This document shows, in pieces, positions 45,798 through 55,267 of a DNA stretch of 64,000 nucleotides; positions within the stretch are counted from its first letter, which is position 1; each line of letters starts with the position of its first letter. The notes under the pieces are model-generated. The model ran no database searches. It was not told the DNA's origin and was given only the letters and a program-made list of their open reading frames with translations. The stretch lies in contig NZ_CP033381.1 in the NCBI RefSeq assembly GCF_016865255.1, forward strand, positions 4,216,001 through 4,280,000. The letters are read 5' to 3'. Made by a program: the position numbers and the translations under genes. This DNA comes from Methylomonas sp. LW13 (GTDB lineage: Bacteria > Pseudomonadota > Gammaproteobacteria > Methylococcales > Methylomonadaceae).

Positions 45798-45964
45798 GCG
45801 TTGCGCTCCGATTTGATCAATCTGCAAGATGCGGCGTTCAGCCGCATCCTGGCCTGGTTTAAGTTTACCCGATTCCTGTGTGGATATTTTTTCAGCCGCC
45901 ATCTAGGGTAGCGTCTGCAGTTTAGGTATCATGCTGCTTCCGTTCTTCCGACAGGATCCCGCCT

Positions 45965-48838
45965 ATGTCACTTTTCGATTCGCTGTCCCAGCACACGGTA
46001 CTGTTGCCGGATGAACTGCGGACTTTGGCCTCCGACTTTTGCACCAAGCTCGACGAAAAGCTTAGCCAAGAGCAACGCCAGATTTTCGACAACGCCGTAT
46101 TTTGCGCTTCGGTACTAAAAGTCTGTGTTTGCAGCCAATTTATCAGCGAAAGCTGGCTGCGCCATCCCGATCTGATTCCGGAGCTGGTGACATCCACCGA
46201 TCTATTCGCCCCGCTGCGCCGCGCCGATTACGCCGCCGCACTGCAACAAAACGGCAATGCCGACGGTGAACCTGCCCTAGCCAGGCAATTACGCATATTC
46301 CGCCGCCGGGAGATGATCAGAATCGCCTGGCGCGATCTGGCCGGCTGGTCCGATCTGGACGAAACGCTGTCGGATTTAACCGCCTTGGCCGAGGTCTGCA
46401 TTCAAACCGCGCTGGATTTTTTATACCGGCAGGCTTGCGCGCGCTGGGGCACACCCACGCTGGCCGACGGCACGCCGTTTAACATCGTGGTGCTGGGGAT
46501 GGGCAAACTCGGGGCCTGGGAATTGAATTATTCCTCCGACATCGACCTGATTTTTGCTTACGCCGAAGACGGCGTCCTTACCGAGAAAAAGGAAATCAGC
46601 TACGGCGAATTCTTCACCCGTATCTGCCGCTCACTGGTGAAAATGCTGGATGAAATTACCGTGGACGGTTTTGTATTCCGTACCGATGTGCGCTTGCGCC
46701 CGTTTGGCGACAGCGGCCCGTTAATCATGAATTTCGACGGCATGGAGCAATACTACCTAACCCAAGCCCGGGAATGGGAACGCTATGCGATGATCAAGGC
46801 CCGACAAGTGGCTGGCGATTTGAATACCGGCAAGCAACTGGCGGGGCTGATCAAACCGTTTGTCTATCGCCGCTATCTGGATTACGGCGCTTTCGAGGAA
46901 CTGCGCTCGTTAAAATTCCAAATCGCCCAGGAGCTAAAACGCCGCGACCGCGCCGACAACGTCAAACTCGGCCCCGGCGGCATCCGCGAGGTAGAGTTCA
47001 TCGGCCAAGCCTTTCAATTGATCCGCGGCGGCCAGGACGTCGCCTTGCAGCAACGTGAAATCCAAACCATCCTCAGCGTACTGGAAGAGTTGGGGTTGAT
47101 GATGGTCGAGGATGTGGCCACCTTAAAATTTGCCTACCGGTTTTTACGGCGCGTGGAAAACCACATCCAGCAATACCAGGACAGACAAACCCACGACCTC
47201 CCCGCTAACCCGCTGGTACAACAAATTCTGGCGTATTCGCTGGATTTTGAGGATTGGAGCGCGTTCAAAGCCGAACTGGACCAGGTGCGCGAATCGGTGC
47301 AGGACATTTTCGAGCAGGTGTTTTCACTCAGCGAACAGGACAATAAACAGCAAAGCGCGCGCTTGATCTGGGCCAGCCCCGCCGACAACGAACTGGCGCT
47401 GGAAGCACTGGCCGACTATGGCTTTGCCGATCCGATGAACATCCAAAAAGCCCTCGTCGATTTTAAAGAATCGCACGCGATTAAACGCATGACCAGCAAG
47501 GGGGCCGGGGTGTTGGACCGGTTAATGCCACAACTGATAGAACAAGTGGCAAACAGCGAAAAAAGCGATGCGAGCTTGCTGCGCATTCTGGATTTATTCG
47601 AAGCCGTAGCCGGCCGCAACGTCTATCTAGCCTTGCTGGCCGAAAATCCGGACGCGCTGAATCAGCTGATCAAACTGGCGGCTGCCAGTCCGTGGATTTG
47701 CGAATATCTGTCGCTGTATCCGATTCTGTTCGACGAACTGCTGGATACCCGTTCGCTCTACGACCCACTGCAAAAGCAGGCCTTGCGCGAGGACTTGCAG
47801 CGCGAACTGGCGCGCGTCGATACCCAGGACAGCGAACAACTGATGATTGCGCTGCGCCAATTTAAGCATCTGAACGTGTTGCGGGTGGCCGCCGCCGACA
47901 TCATGGGCGTGATACCGGTCATGATCGTCAGCGATTACCTGACCTGGACCGCCGAAGCCATTCTGGAGCAGGTGTTGCAATGCGCCTGGCAAATGCTGGT
48001 CAGCAAGCACGGCCACCCGCCCGGCACCGGCCCCGATCCGCAAAACTTTGCGATCATTGCCTTCGGCAAATTCGGCGGCATCGAACTGGGCTACGGCTCG
48101 GATCTGGATTTGGTATTTTTATATGCCTGCGCCGACGGCGACGCGCAAACCAACGGCGAAAAACCGATTAACGCCGGCCAGTTTTATTTGCGCCTGGGCC
48201 AAAAAATCCGCCACATTCTGGATACCAAAATGCTGTCCGGCATCCTCTACGAAGCGGACTTACGCTTGCGGCCCAACGGCGATTCCGGCTTGCTGGTCAC
48301 GCATATCGACCATTACGAAACGTATTTAAAAAACGAAGCCTGGACCTGGGAACATCAAGCCTTGGTGCGCGGCCGTTTCGTGGCCGGCGACGAAAGTTTG
48401 AAACACAGCTACAAAGCCATCCGCGGCCGGATTTTAGCCTTACCGCGGGATCGCGAAGAACTGAAAACCCAGGTGCGGGAGATGCGTGAAAAAATGCGCG
48501 ACAACCTGGCCCCCAAAGACCCGTCGATATTCGATCTAAAGCAAAGCCAGGGCGGCATCGCCGACATCGAGTTTATCGTCCAGTTCGGCGTCCTCGCAGA
48601 AACCGCGCAGCAGCCGAGTCTAGCGACTTACACGGACAACGTCCGCCTATTGGAAGGTTTACAGCAGCACGGTTTTATCTCGCCAGCCGATGCCGCCTTG
48701 CTAAAACAAGCTTATTGCGCCTACCGCGATTACGGCCATCATCAGGTATTGCAAGGCCTCAGCGCCACCGCGCACGGCGACGAATTTCAAGAACTGCGCA
48801 AGGAAGTGGAGCGGATTTGGCAGCAGTTTATGCTCTGA
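45965..48838 (+). CDS. glnE: Bifunctional glutamine synthetase adenylyltransferase/removase GlnE
   Basis: A 957-residue protein with two nucleotidyltransferase domains: NYSSDIDLIFAYAEDG (N-terminal, adenylyl-removing) and GYGSDLDLVFLYACADG (C-terminal, adenylylating), each followed by a helical regulatory region such as RLRPFGDSGPL and RLRPNGDSGLL. Length matches E. coli GlnE (946). It switches glutamine synthetase off and on with nitrogen status through PII. Confidence 0.96.
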   Translation: MSLFDSLSQHTVLLPDELRTLASDFCTKLDEKLSQEQRQIFDNAVFCASVLKVCVCSQFISESWLRHPDLIPELVTSTDLFAPLRRADYAAALQQNGNADGEPALARQLRIFRRREMIRIAWRDLAGWSDLDETLSDLTALAEVCIQTALDFLYRQACARWGTPTLADGTPFNIVVLGMGKLGAWELNYSSDIDLIFAYAEDGVLTEKKEISYGEFFTRICRSLVKMLDEITVDGFVFRTDVRLRPFGDSGPLIMNFDGMEQYYLTQAREWERYAMIKARQVAGDLNTGKQLAGLIKPFVYRRYLDYGAFEELRSLKFQIAQELKRRDRADNVKLGPGGIREVEFIGQAFQLIRGGQDVALQQREIQTILSVLEELGLMMVEDVATLKFAYRFLRRVENHIQQYQDRQTHDLPANPLVQQILAYSLDFEDWSAFKAELDQVRESVQDIFEQVFSLSEQDNKQQSARLIWASPADNELALEALADYGFADPMNIQKALVDFKESHAIKRMTSKGAGVLDRLMPQLIEQVANSEKSDASLLRILDLFEAVAGRNVYLALLAENPDALNQLIKLAAASPWICEYLSLYPILFDELLDTRSLYDPLQKQALREDLQRELARVDTQDSEQLMIALRQFKHLNVLRVAAADIMGVIPVMIVSDYLTWTAEAILEQVLQCAWQMLVSKHGHPPGTGPDPQNFAIIAFGKFGGIELGYGSDLDLVFLYACADGDAQTNGEKPINAGQFYLRLGQKIRHILDTKMLSGILYEADLRLRPNGDSGLLVTHIDHYETYLKNEAWTWEHQALVRGRFVAGDESLKHSYKAIRGRILALPRDREELKTQVREMREKMRDNLAPKDPSIFDLKQSQGGIADIEFIVQFGVLAETAQQPSLATYTDNVRLLEGLQQHGFISPADAALLKQAYCAYRDYGHHQVLQGLSATAHGDEFQELRKEVERIWQQFML

Positions 48839-48901
48839 TACTGAGCTAAAAAATATAGACGGCGAATTCCTCGCCCTAAACTCTAAGACTTGGAGAAATT
48901 T

Positions 48902-49534
48902 ATGAAAGCTTGGTTACTGCTGTGTTTGGCAGCGTTCTCGACCGCCCTGGCCGCCAACGGCAAGCCCGGCAAGTTTGATGGGTATGTGCTGGCCTTATCC
49001 TGGTCACCCACCTATTGCGAGGAACAGCCCAAAGACCGCGAACAATGCGGCAAAAAACTGGGTTTGGTACTGCATGGCCTTTGGCCGCAATACAACGTTG
49101 GTTATCCAAGCTTTTGCACCAAGGAAGCCTACGCACCTAGTCAAGCTCAAGCGTTTCCAGAGCTTTATCCGTCCGAATTTCTGTTCGAACACGAATGGGA
49201 AAAGCACGGCACCTGCTCCGGATTAACCCAAGCCGGTTATTTTCAATTATCGCAAGCACTGAAAAGCAAAGTCGCCATCCCGGAGGCCTACCAGCGGCCG
49301 CAAAAACCTTTCCGAACCACAGCCGAAGTTTTGAAAAACGCCTTTGCCGACGTCAACCCCTGGCTGAAAGAGCAAGCCATCGCCCCATTCTGCAGCGGCG
49401 GCGGACGGTTTTTCAAGGAAATGTTCGTGTGTTTGGATAAGAGCGGCGCGACAGCTAGTTGCAGCGCCGACGTGGTGAAAAGTGCGGCGAAATCTTGCGG
49501 GCAAAAGGATTTTTTGGTGCGGAATATTAAATAG
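48902..49534 (+). CDS. RNase T2 family ribonuclease
   Basis: About 210 residues with a signal peptide (LLLCLAAFSTALA). The two catalytic segments are present: CAS I in LHGLWPQY and CAS II in FEHEWEKHGTC, with four or more cysteines for disulphides. It cleaves RNA through a 2',3'-cyclic phosphate, in the periplasm as in E. coli RNase I. GGAG at 48892-48895 fixes the ATG at 48902; a TTG at 48890 would add four residues. Confidence 0.92.
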   Translation: MKAWLLLCLAAFSTALAANGKPGKFDGYVLALSWSPTYCEEQPKDREQCGKKLGLVLHGLWPQYNVGYPSFCTKEAYAPSQAQAFPELYPSEFLFEHEWEKHGTCSGLTQAGYFQLSQALKSKVAIPEAYQRPQKPFRTTAEVLKNAFADVNPWLKEQAIAPFCSGGGRFFKEMFVCLDKSGATASCSADVVKSAAKSCGQKDFLVRNIK

Positions 49535-49634
49535 CTGCGGGGGCTTTACAGCGATTTCTTGACGCTTGCCAGCCTCGCAACCGAGGGTTAACAGACCTAA
49601 ACTTGTCATCCACTCTATCTAAACGGAGACGGCC

Positions 49635-51281
49635 ATGCGTAGCGAAATTAATATCAGCCCCAAGGGCTTGCAAGTCAGAGCGATCGCCGGCACCTACGTG
49701 GTGCTGCTGGCATTTACCTGCCCGAAAGCCTATTGCAGCGGCTTGCTCGGCTTCGGCATCCAACGCACAGACCATGAAAACGGCGAAATCACTTGGCTGC
49801 GCGGCTTAAAGCGCTTCGAGCTACCCGGCGACGACGGCTCCAGCGTTAGCAGCCGTCATCACCCGATCCAGAAATTTCATTGGGGTGACTACACTACCAA
49901 GCCTGGGCGCAGTTATACCTACACCGTCCATGCGCTGACCGGCAAACCAGGCGCGTTAAAGACTTTCGATTCGGTAGCCGTGCAAGTCAATTGCGAACAA
50001 CCCGCCGCCATCGGCAGCCAAGGTCATGCGGTGCATTTCAACCGCAGTGCGGCTGCCAGCCAAGCTTTTGCATCGCGCTTTCCACATTTGCCGGCCGGCG
50101 AGATTGTCGATGAAAATGCGCGCCGCTGGCTGTCGCGCGGCCTGGAGGAGGCCTTGATCGCCTATATAGACGCGGCCAAAGCCAAACAGGGCTTACATTT
50201 ATTTTTATACGAATTTGCCAAGGACGCATTTTTCGAGGCACTTAAACGCGCGAAGCAACGCAAGGTCAGGCTGGAGATTTTGTACGACGGCTTGCTGGAC
50301 GCCAAAGGCGACGGCCCTTCACTCGACGCGCTGCCGCAGATCAAAAAATACGGTTTGAAAAGCGTCTGCAAAGCCCGCACCGGTGCCGGTTTGAATATCT
50401 CGCATAACAAATTTATGGTGTTGAGCAACGGCAAAGGCAAACCGCTGTCGGTGTGGACCGGCTCGACCAATTTCACCGATAGCGCGATTTACGGGCAATC
50501 CAACGTCGGCCACGTCATCAGTGATGCCACAGCCGCCAAACAATATTTCGAGTGGCATCAAACCGTCTGGAAAAACCCCAGCTTGCCCGGCGCCGACTCG
50601 CGGAAAGTCGCGATGGGTTTAACCCAACCGCCGACCACGACCGCGACGGGTTCGCATCTGGTACTAAGCCCACGCAAATCCACCGAAGCCATCAACGAAT
50701 GCGCGGAATGGGTAACGGCAAGCAAACGCCTGATTTGCTTTACCGCGCCGTTTGCCATGCACGACGACCTGGAAGCGGCCCTGGCCGCAGCGCCTGCTCA
50801 CGTCTTGGGCTTGTTGAACACCCGCAGCGTAGTCGGTCAAGCCTTGCACGACGCGCCCAACACCCAATTGGCGGCCAGTGCCGCTATAGATGAAAAATCC
50901 ATTTTGGAGCAATGGCAAGGCCGGCTGCTGGCCGAATCCAAACATCATTCCGGTGTGCATGTGCATACCAAAATCCTGCTGGTAGATCCGCTTTCCGACA
51001 AGCCCTTGGTCGTCACCGGCTCGGCCAACTTCAGCACCAATTCCTGCCGTTACAACGACGAGAACCAGCTATTCATCATCGGCGACACAGCGGTCGCCGA
51101 CGTGTATTTGGGCGAGTTCATGCGTATGTTCGATCATTACTATTTTCGCGACTATGTCAGCTGGACCGCCAAACAAAAGAAAACCGATCCCAAAGCCGGC
51201 TTTCTGGACCCTACCGACCAATGGGCTTTGCGATTTTTCGACGGCGGCGAGCGCGAGGCGGCAAGGTTGGCGTTTTTTTAG
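49635..51281 (+). CDS. Phospholipase D-like domain protein, second paralogue
   Basis: A 548-residue protein with two HKD-type half-sites. The first (SHNKFMVLSN, then VWTGSTNFTD) has His and Lys but Ser at the Asp position. The second (HVHTKILLVDP, then VTGSANFST) is complete. The N-terminal 120 residues look like a fibronectin-type or Ig-like beta domain (YTYTVHALTGKPGA). There is no signal peptide. It stands alone, unlike the glycogen-cluster PLD protein at 572-2164. The substrate is unknown. A GGAGA lies upstream of the ATG. Confidence 0.82.
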   Translation: MRSEINISPKGLQVRAIAGTYVVLLAFTCPKAYCSGLLGFGIQRTDHENGEITWLRGLKRFELPGDDGSSVSSRHHPIQKFHWGDYTTKPGRSYTYTVHALTGKPGALKTFDSVAVQVNCEQPAAIGSQGHAVHFNRSAAASQAFASRFPHLPAGEIVDENARRWLSRGLEEALIAYIDAAKAKQGLHLFLYEFAKDAFFEALKRAKQRKVRLEILYDGLLDAKGDGPSLDALPQIKKYGLKSVCKARTGAGLNISHNKFMVLSNGKGKPLSVWTGSTNFTDSAIYGQSNVGHVISDATAAKQYFEWHQTVWKNPSLPGADSRKVAMGLTQPPTTTATGSHLVLSPRKSTEAINECAEWVTASKRLICFTAPFAMHDDLEAALAAAPAHVLGLLNTRSVVGQALHDAPNTQLAASAAIDEKSILEQWQGRLLAESKHHSGVHVHTKILLVDPLSDKPLVVTGSANFSTNSCRYNDENQLFIIGDTAVADVYLGEFMRMFDHYYFRDYVSWTAKQKKTDPKAGFLDPTDQWALRFFDGGEREAARLAFF

Positions 51282-51411
51282 TTGAGTTAGGCAAGTCTTT
51301 AGCGAACCAATTGTTTGGATTAAGTGGCATTCAATGGGCCTCTTTATCCTGAATACAGACGGGCGGTCAATTCCAGGGATTCGGCCTTTCTGATTGTGGG
51401 ATAATGGAAAC

Positions 51412-51432
51412 GCCGCCTTTGAGGCGGCTTTT
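51412..51432 (+). terminator. Rho-independent terminator
   Basis: Perfect 7 bp stem GCCGCCT/AGGCGGC with a 3 nt loop and a TTTT run. It follows the PLD-like gene by 131 bp and precedes the restriction gene. Confidence 0.75.
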
Positions 51433-51458
51433 AGACCAAGAATGAAGAGGAATCGCCG

Positions 51459-52250
51459 GTGGCGACAGAGAAAGAGTTGTTGAAGAAGTTTTTAGACCCG
51501 CTGAAGGTATGCAAGCGGTACAAACCAAAGTTTGGACAGGGAAATAAAGAAGAAGGCGTATCCCTTCCGCAGTTTCTTGACTTGTACGGGGCCGACCCGT
51601 TCTATGCGTGGTGCGGCCTGAATTCTGAACTGATGTATGCAGCCCACAAAGCCGCAGGCGGTATGACCTCGGTGTACCGGCAAATCGGCAAGGGGTGCGA
51701 GAACCTTTTTCGTGAAATCATCATCGATGCCACGGGCTACACGGACAGGAACAGCGCCACATGGTCCTACAAGACTAAGACGAGCGCAGGGAAAGACAAA
51801 ACACTCTCGCTTGATGGTCGCCTCCAATTCGATGACATTACGAACGCTGCGGTGAAGGCACGGGTGAACGAGTGGGTTGCCGAATACTGCCGAATTCTTG
51901 GTGCGAAGATCCCCGACCACGGCGCGGTGTTCGAGGTTCGTCAGGGGTACAAGAGCAAGGATAGTAAACGGCAGAACGGCGATATCGACAACATCGCCGT
52001 AGCTTGGGCACAAGGCTACATGCCCGTGTTTGCCATCTTCTCCGGTCAGATTGACGGTGATTTGGTCCTTCGCTATCAAAACAGCCGAGGTGGAGTTTTG
52101 GTCGGTCGTGCAGACGACGCATCGACCGCATCCCTGTTCGCCTTCTGCAAGGAGGTCTTGGGCTTTGATCTTGCCGACTTTTTCAAGCGCAACTCCCCCG
52201 CAATCCAGAAGGAAGTCCAAGAAGCGCTGGAAGCCTTGTTGAATGCTTGA
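51459..52250 (+). CDS. Probable type II restriction endonuclease
   Basis: A 263-residue protein of unrecognised subfamily, starting at GTG with AGAGG upstream. The C-terminal half has an EVRQGYKSKDSKRQNGDIDN segment (about residues 166-185) that could carry a PD-(D/E)xK-like catalytic set, but no exact motif can be asserted. The assignment rests on the overlap by 8 bp with a DNA methyltransferase gene downstream. It would cut unmethylated DNA at the site protected by its partner. The recognition sequence is not readable. Confidence 0.65.
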   Translation: MATEKELLKKFLDPLKVCKRYKPKFGQGNKEEGVSLPQFLDLYGADPFYAWCGLNSELMYAAHKAAGGMTSVYRQIGKGCENLFREIIIDATGYTDRNSATWSYKTKTSAGKDKTLSLDGRLQFDDITNAAVKARVNEWVAEYCRILGAKIPDHGAVFEVRQGYKSKDSKRQNGDIDNIAVAWAQGYMPVFAIFSGQIDGDLVLRYQNSRGGVLVGRADDASTASLFAFCKEVLGFDLADFFKRNSPAIQKEVQEALEALLNA

Positions 52251-53475
52251 AGTCACGCGCCATTCCGTTAAGCAACGCTCGGACCTCACGTTTAAGCATA
52301 ACAAGTCGCTCGGTCGCCACGGCTGGCTCCGGCTTACTCCGGCCTACTCTGTAAAGCTGGTGAAGGAGATAATCGCCAGATTCCCCCCCAATATTGCGAT
52401 TCTTGATCCGTTCTCCGGGACTGCGACCACGACACTTACGGCGGCGGAGCATGGCAACTCTGCGCTTTCATTCGACATCAATCCGTTCTTGATCTGGCTT
52501 GGCAATGTGAAGTGTCGGTCATACTCGTCTGATCACTTGGCCTTAGTGCAAGACGGTGCGCAACAGGCTATCGCTCGGGTTCCCGCCTTGATGAAGAAGG
52601 ACAATTGGACCCCCCGCCTGTTCAACATCGAGCGCTGGTGGTCAGCCGATACACTCCAAGCTCTAGCGGCACTTCGGACAGGGCTTGTCGAAGTGTTCGG
52701 AGAGCCGGCGAAAGATCGAGCGACCGGGCTGGCGTGGGTGGCCTTCTGTCGGTTGGTGATAGAGACTTCTGCAGCCGCCTTCAATCACGTGTCCATGTCA
52801 TTCTCGTCGGAGACGATAGACCACGAAGTCGAGCATGTGACAGACCTGTATCTAGTCATTCTCGATGCCGTGCTTGCCTCTAGCGGTACCCAGCTACGCG
52901 GCCAGGGGGCGGTTGTTGCGGTGGATGCCCGCGCTATTCCAGAAATGGGGCGGCGCTTCAACCTTGTCGTCACCTCCCCCCCTTATCCGAATCGCATCAG
53001 CTATATTAGAGAACTTCGCCCATACATGTATTGGATGAAGTTTCTTGAAGAAGCCCGAGAAGCGGGTGAGATGGATTGGAAGGCGATAGGCGGCACTTGG
53101 GGGATCGCTACAAGTCGCCTAAATGAATGGGGACCAAATGGCAAAGTGCTCCCGGAGGTTCTAACTGATGCGGTTGGACGCATCGCAAAGAGCGACGGCA
53201 AGAATGCTCAGCTCATGGCGACCTATGTGCTCAAGTACTTCTATGACATGCACCTGCATTTATCGTCGCTACCAAACGTACTGGAGCCGGGTGCAGAGCT
53301 TCATTACATTGTCGGCAATTCCAGCTTCTTCGGAAACATGGTTGATACCCCAGCGATTCTGACTGCCTCCCTGCTGATGCTTGGGTACGAAAACACTGAT
53401 TCGATGGTCATACGGAAGCGGAACTGCAACAAGGCGCTTTTCGAGTATGACGTTACTGCTCGTTGGCCGGGGTAA
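52243..53475 (+). CDS. DNA methyltransferase of the restriction-modification pair
   Basis: A 410-residue class I methyltransferase. Motif I reads ILDPFSGTATTTLTA (about residues 47-61) and motif IV reads VTSPPYPNR (about 243-251). The SPPY form of motif IV is typical of N4-cytosine enzymes. A target-recognition region probably lies between (order X-I-...-IV). It modifies the recognition site of the overlapping endonuclease gene. Its start overlaps the upstream stop. It is followed by a REP-like palindrome, consistent with mobile acquisition. Confidence 0.85.
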   Translation: MLEVTRHSVKQRSDLTFKHNKSLGRHGWLRLTPAYSVKLVKEIIARFPPNIAILDPFSGTATTTLTAAEHGNSALSFDINPFLIWLGNVKCRSYSSDHLALVQDGAQQAIARVPALMKKDNWTPRLFNIERWWSADTLQALAALRTGLVEVFGEPAKDRATGLAWVAFCRLVIETSAAAFNHVSMSFSSETIDHEVEHVTDLYLVILDAVLASSGTQLRGQGAVVAVDARAIPEMGRRFNLVVTSPPYPNRISYIRELRPYMYWMKFLEEAREAGEMDWKAIGGTWGIATSRLNEWGPNGKVLPEVLTDAVGRIAKSDGKNAQLMATYVLKYFYDMHLHLSSLPNVLEPGAELHYIVGNSSFFGNMVDTPAILTASLLMLGYENTDSMVIRKRNCNKALFEYDVTARWPG

Positions 53476-54058
53476 TTACATTTAGGATCAATTTGGGAGT
53501 ATTCCTCCAACTCAAATTGCCTATTCAATGACAGCAAGCTGCGAGATGCCGGCCACAATCACTCGATTGTATGACCGCGACCGGCGGCAAAGGCCGTGTA
53601 ATTAGCTTACAGGCTCAGCACTATACGACTGGAAAGGTCACAAACCTACCCCAGGGCCGTAGGGTGGATAAGCGAAGCGTCATCCACCTATTTGCGTTCC
53701 CATGGTGGATGGCGCTTCGCTTATCCACCCTACAATTTTTATTATTTGAATGGCCGATTTAAATTTTAAACCGACATTCAAGATAAATACACGAACTTCC
53801 GCGTTGGGTCGACTGCGACTACTTCCCTGCTTGATTGACGCTAACCAAAATCCGATACCTCATCTTTACCAAGCTTTACCTTCCCAGTATTGCCAAGCCC
53901 GATACCAAAGCATAAACTCCCTGCAGACTTGGCGGGCGGCTTGAGCTAGCGTTCCTGCATCCCGCCAAGCCATATCCTGCTATCCGCTGTCGAAGCCATC
54001 GCCACTACTGCCGGTCGGGAAACTATCCGTCATCCTCAAGTAGACATACATTATTGCC
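53476..54058. other. Intergenic region with palindromes, no gene seen
   Basis: The 580 bp between the methyltransferase and the macA-like gene has only short open frames of no coding character. It contains the near-perfect 75 bp hairpin at 53659-53733 and a 9 bp inverted repeat (CTTGGCGGG at 53928-53936, CCCGCCAAG at 53961-53969). No clear promoter is visible. Confidence 0.5.
53659..53733. repeat. 75 bp near-perfect palindrome (REP/MITE-like)
   Basis: Left arm GTAGGGTGGATAAGCGAAGC and the matching right arm GCTTCGCTTATCCACCCTAC pair over about 30 bp with one mismatch. It is a different family from the GTAGGGCGCATTAG repeats. Confidence 0.85.
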
Positions 54059-55267
54059 ATGCAGCAATCGCTCGTTTCCTCCCCAAACCGCCGGCGTCTG
54101 CGCTGGCTTGCTCTGTTTTTATTGGCTATCGCGGTCGCAGTTGGCGGCTGGTATTTTGCCAAGCAACCCAAACACGCAAACCAGGACAAAGCCGATAGCG
54201 TGGAAGTAACGCTGGGCGATCTGGAAGAAAACGTCACCGCCCAAGGCAAGCTGGAACCCAAGGAATACGTGGATGTCGGTGCGCAGGTGACCGGCCAGTT
54301 GCAAAAAATCTACGTTAAAATCGGCGACAACGTCCAGGCCGGCCAATTGCTGGCGCAGATTGACCCACGGATCTACGCCGCTCGCGTTGCGGCCGACGAA
54401 GCCAATATCAAAAATTTGCAGGCGCAACTGGCCGGCCAGCAGGCGCAAGTGGTGTTTGCCCAACAACAATACGACCGCAACCGCGAACTGCTGAAAAGCC
54501 AGGGCGTCAGCGTCCAGGACTTTCAGAACAGCGAATTCACCTTGAAAAACGCCAAAGCTACCGCCGAATCGCTGCAAGCCCAAATCGAACAGGTGCAATC
54601 GACTTTAAACGGCGACAAAACCAATCTGGGTTTCACCAAAATCTTTGCCTCGATGGACGGCACCATGGTCGATCAGAAAGCCCGCGAAGGTCAAACCCTG
54701 AACGCCAACCAAACCACTCCCACCATCCTGCAACTGGCCAAACTGGATACGATGACAGTGCGCGCTCAAGTGGCCGAGGCCGACGTGATGCGCCTGCGTT
54801 CGGACATGCCGGTGTATTTCACCACGCTGGGTTCCGGCGAACGCCGCTGGCAAGGCGCGGTGCGGCAGATTTTGCCGACACCGGAAGTGATCAATAACGT
54901 GGTGCTTTACAACGTGCTGGTGGATGTCGATAACCGCGACCGGCAACTGATGACCGGCATGAGCACCCAGATGTTTTTTGTGCTGGGCAAGGCCGAACAA
55001 GTGCCGCTGATTCCTGTGAACGCACTGGGCCCACGCCAACGCAAGGAAGATAAAGCCAGCGGTCATGCTTACCAAATCAAAGTCCTTACCGAACAAGGCG
55101 TGCAAGACAAAATCGTCCAAATCGGCTTGAGAACCCGGCGCTTTGCACAAGTGCTGGATGGCCTGACCGTCGGCGACAAACTACAAATCAACGCCGGCAT
55201 GGACGACAAGGCTAAAAACCGCAAAAACAATCAAGGCTATCCCGGCGCCGGAGTGCCCAGACTATGA
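54059..55267 (+). CDS. MacA-like periplasmic adaptor
   Basis: A 402-residue membrane fusion protein: N-terminal membrane helix (WLALFLLAIAVAVGGWYFA), lipoyl-like half (VDVGAQVTGQLQKIYVKIGD), helical hairpin at about 100-190 (QQAQVVFAQQQYDRNRELLK), second half and barrel domains. It works with the MacB-type ABC transporter directly downstream (4 bp overlap) and the NodT channel. No strong ribosome site is visible. Confidence 0.9.
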   Translation: MQQSLVSSPNRRRLRWLALFLLAIAVAVGGWYFAKQPKHANQDKADSVEVTLGDLEENVTAQGKLEPKEYVDVGAQVTGQLQKIYVKIGDNVQAGQLLAQIDPRIYAARVAADEANIKNLQAQLAGQQAQVVFAQQQYDRNRELLKSQGVSVQDFQNSEFTLKNAKATAESLQAQIEQVQSTLNGDKTNLGFTKIFASMDGTMVDQKAREGQTLNANQTTPTILQLAKLDTMTVRAQVAEADVMRLRSDMPVYFTTLGSGERRWQGAVRQILPTPEVINNVVLYNVLVDVDNRDRQLMTGMSTQMFFVLGKAEQVPLIPVNALGPRQRKEDKASGHAYQIKVLTEQGVQDKIVQIGLRTRRFAQVLDGLTVGDKLQINAGMDDKAKNRKNNQGYPGAGVPRL

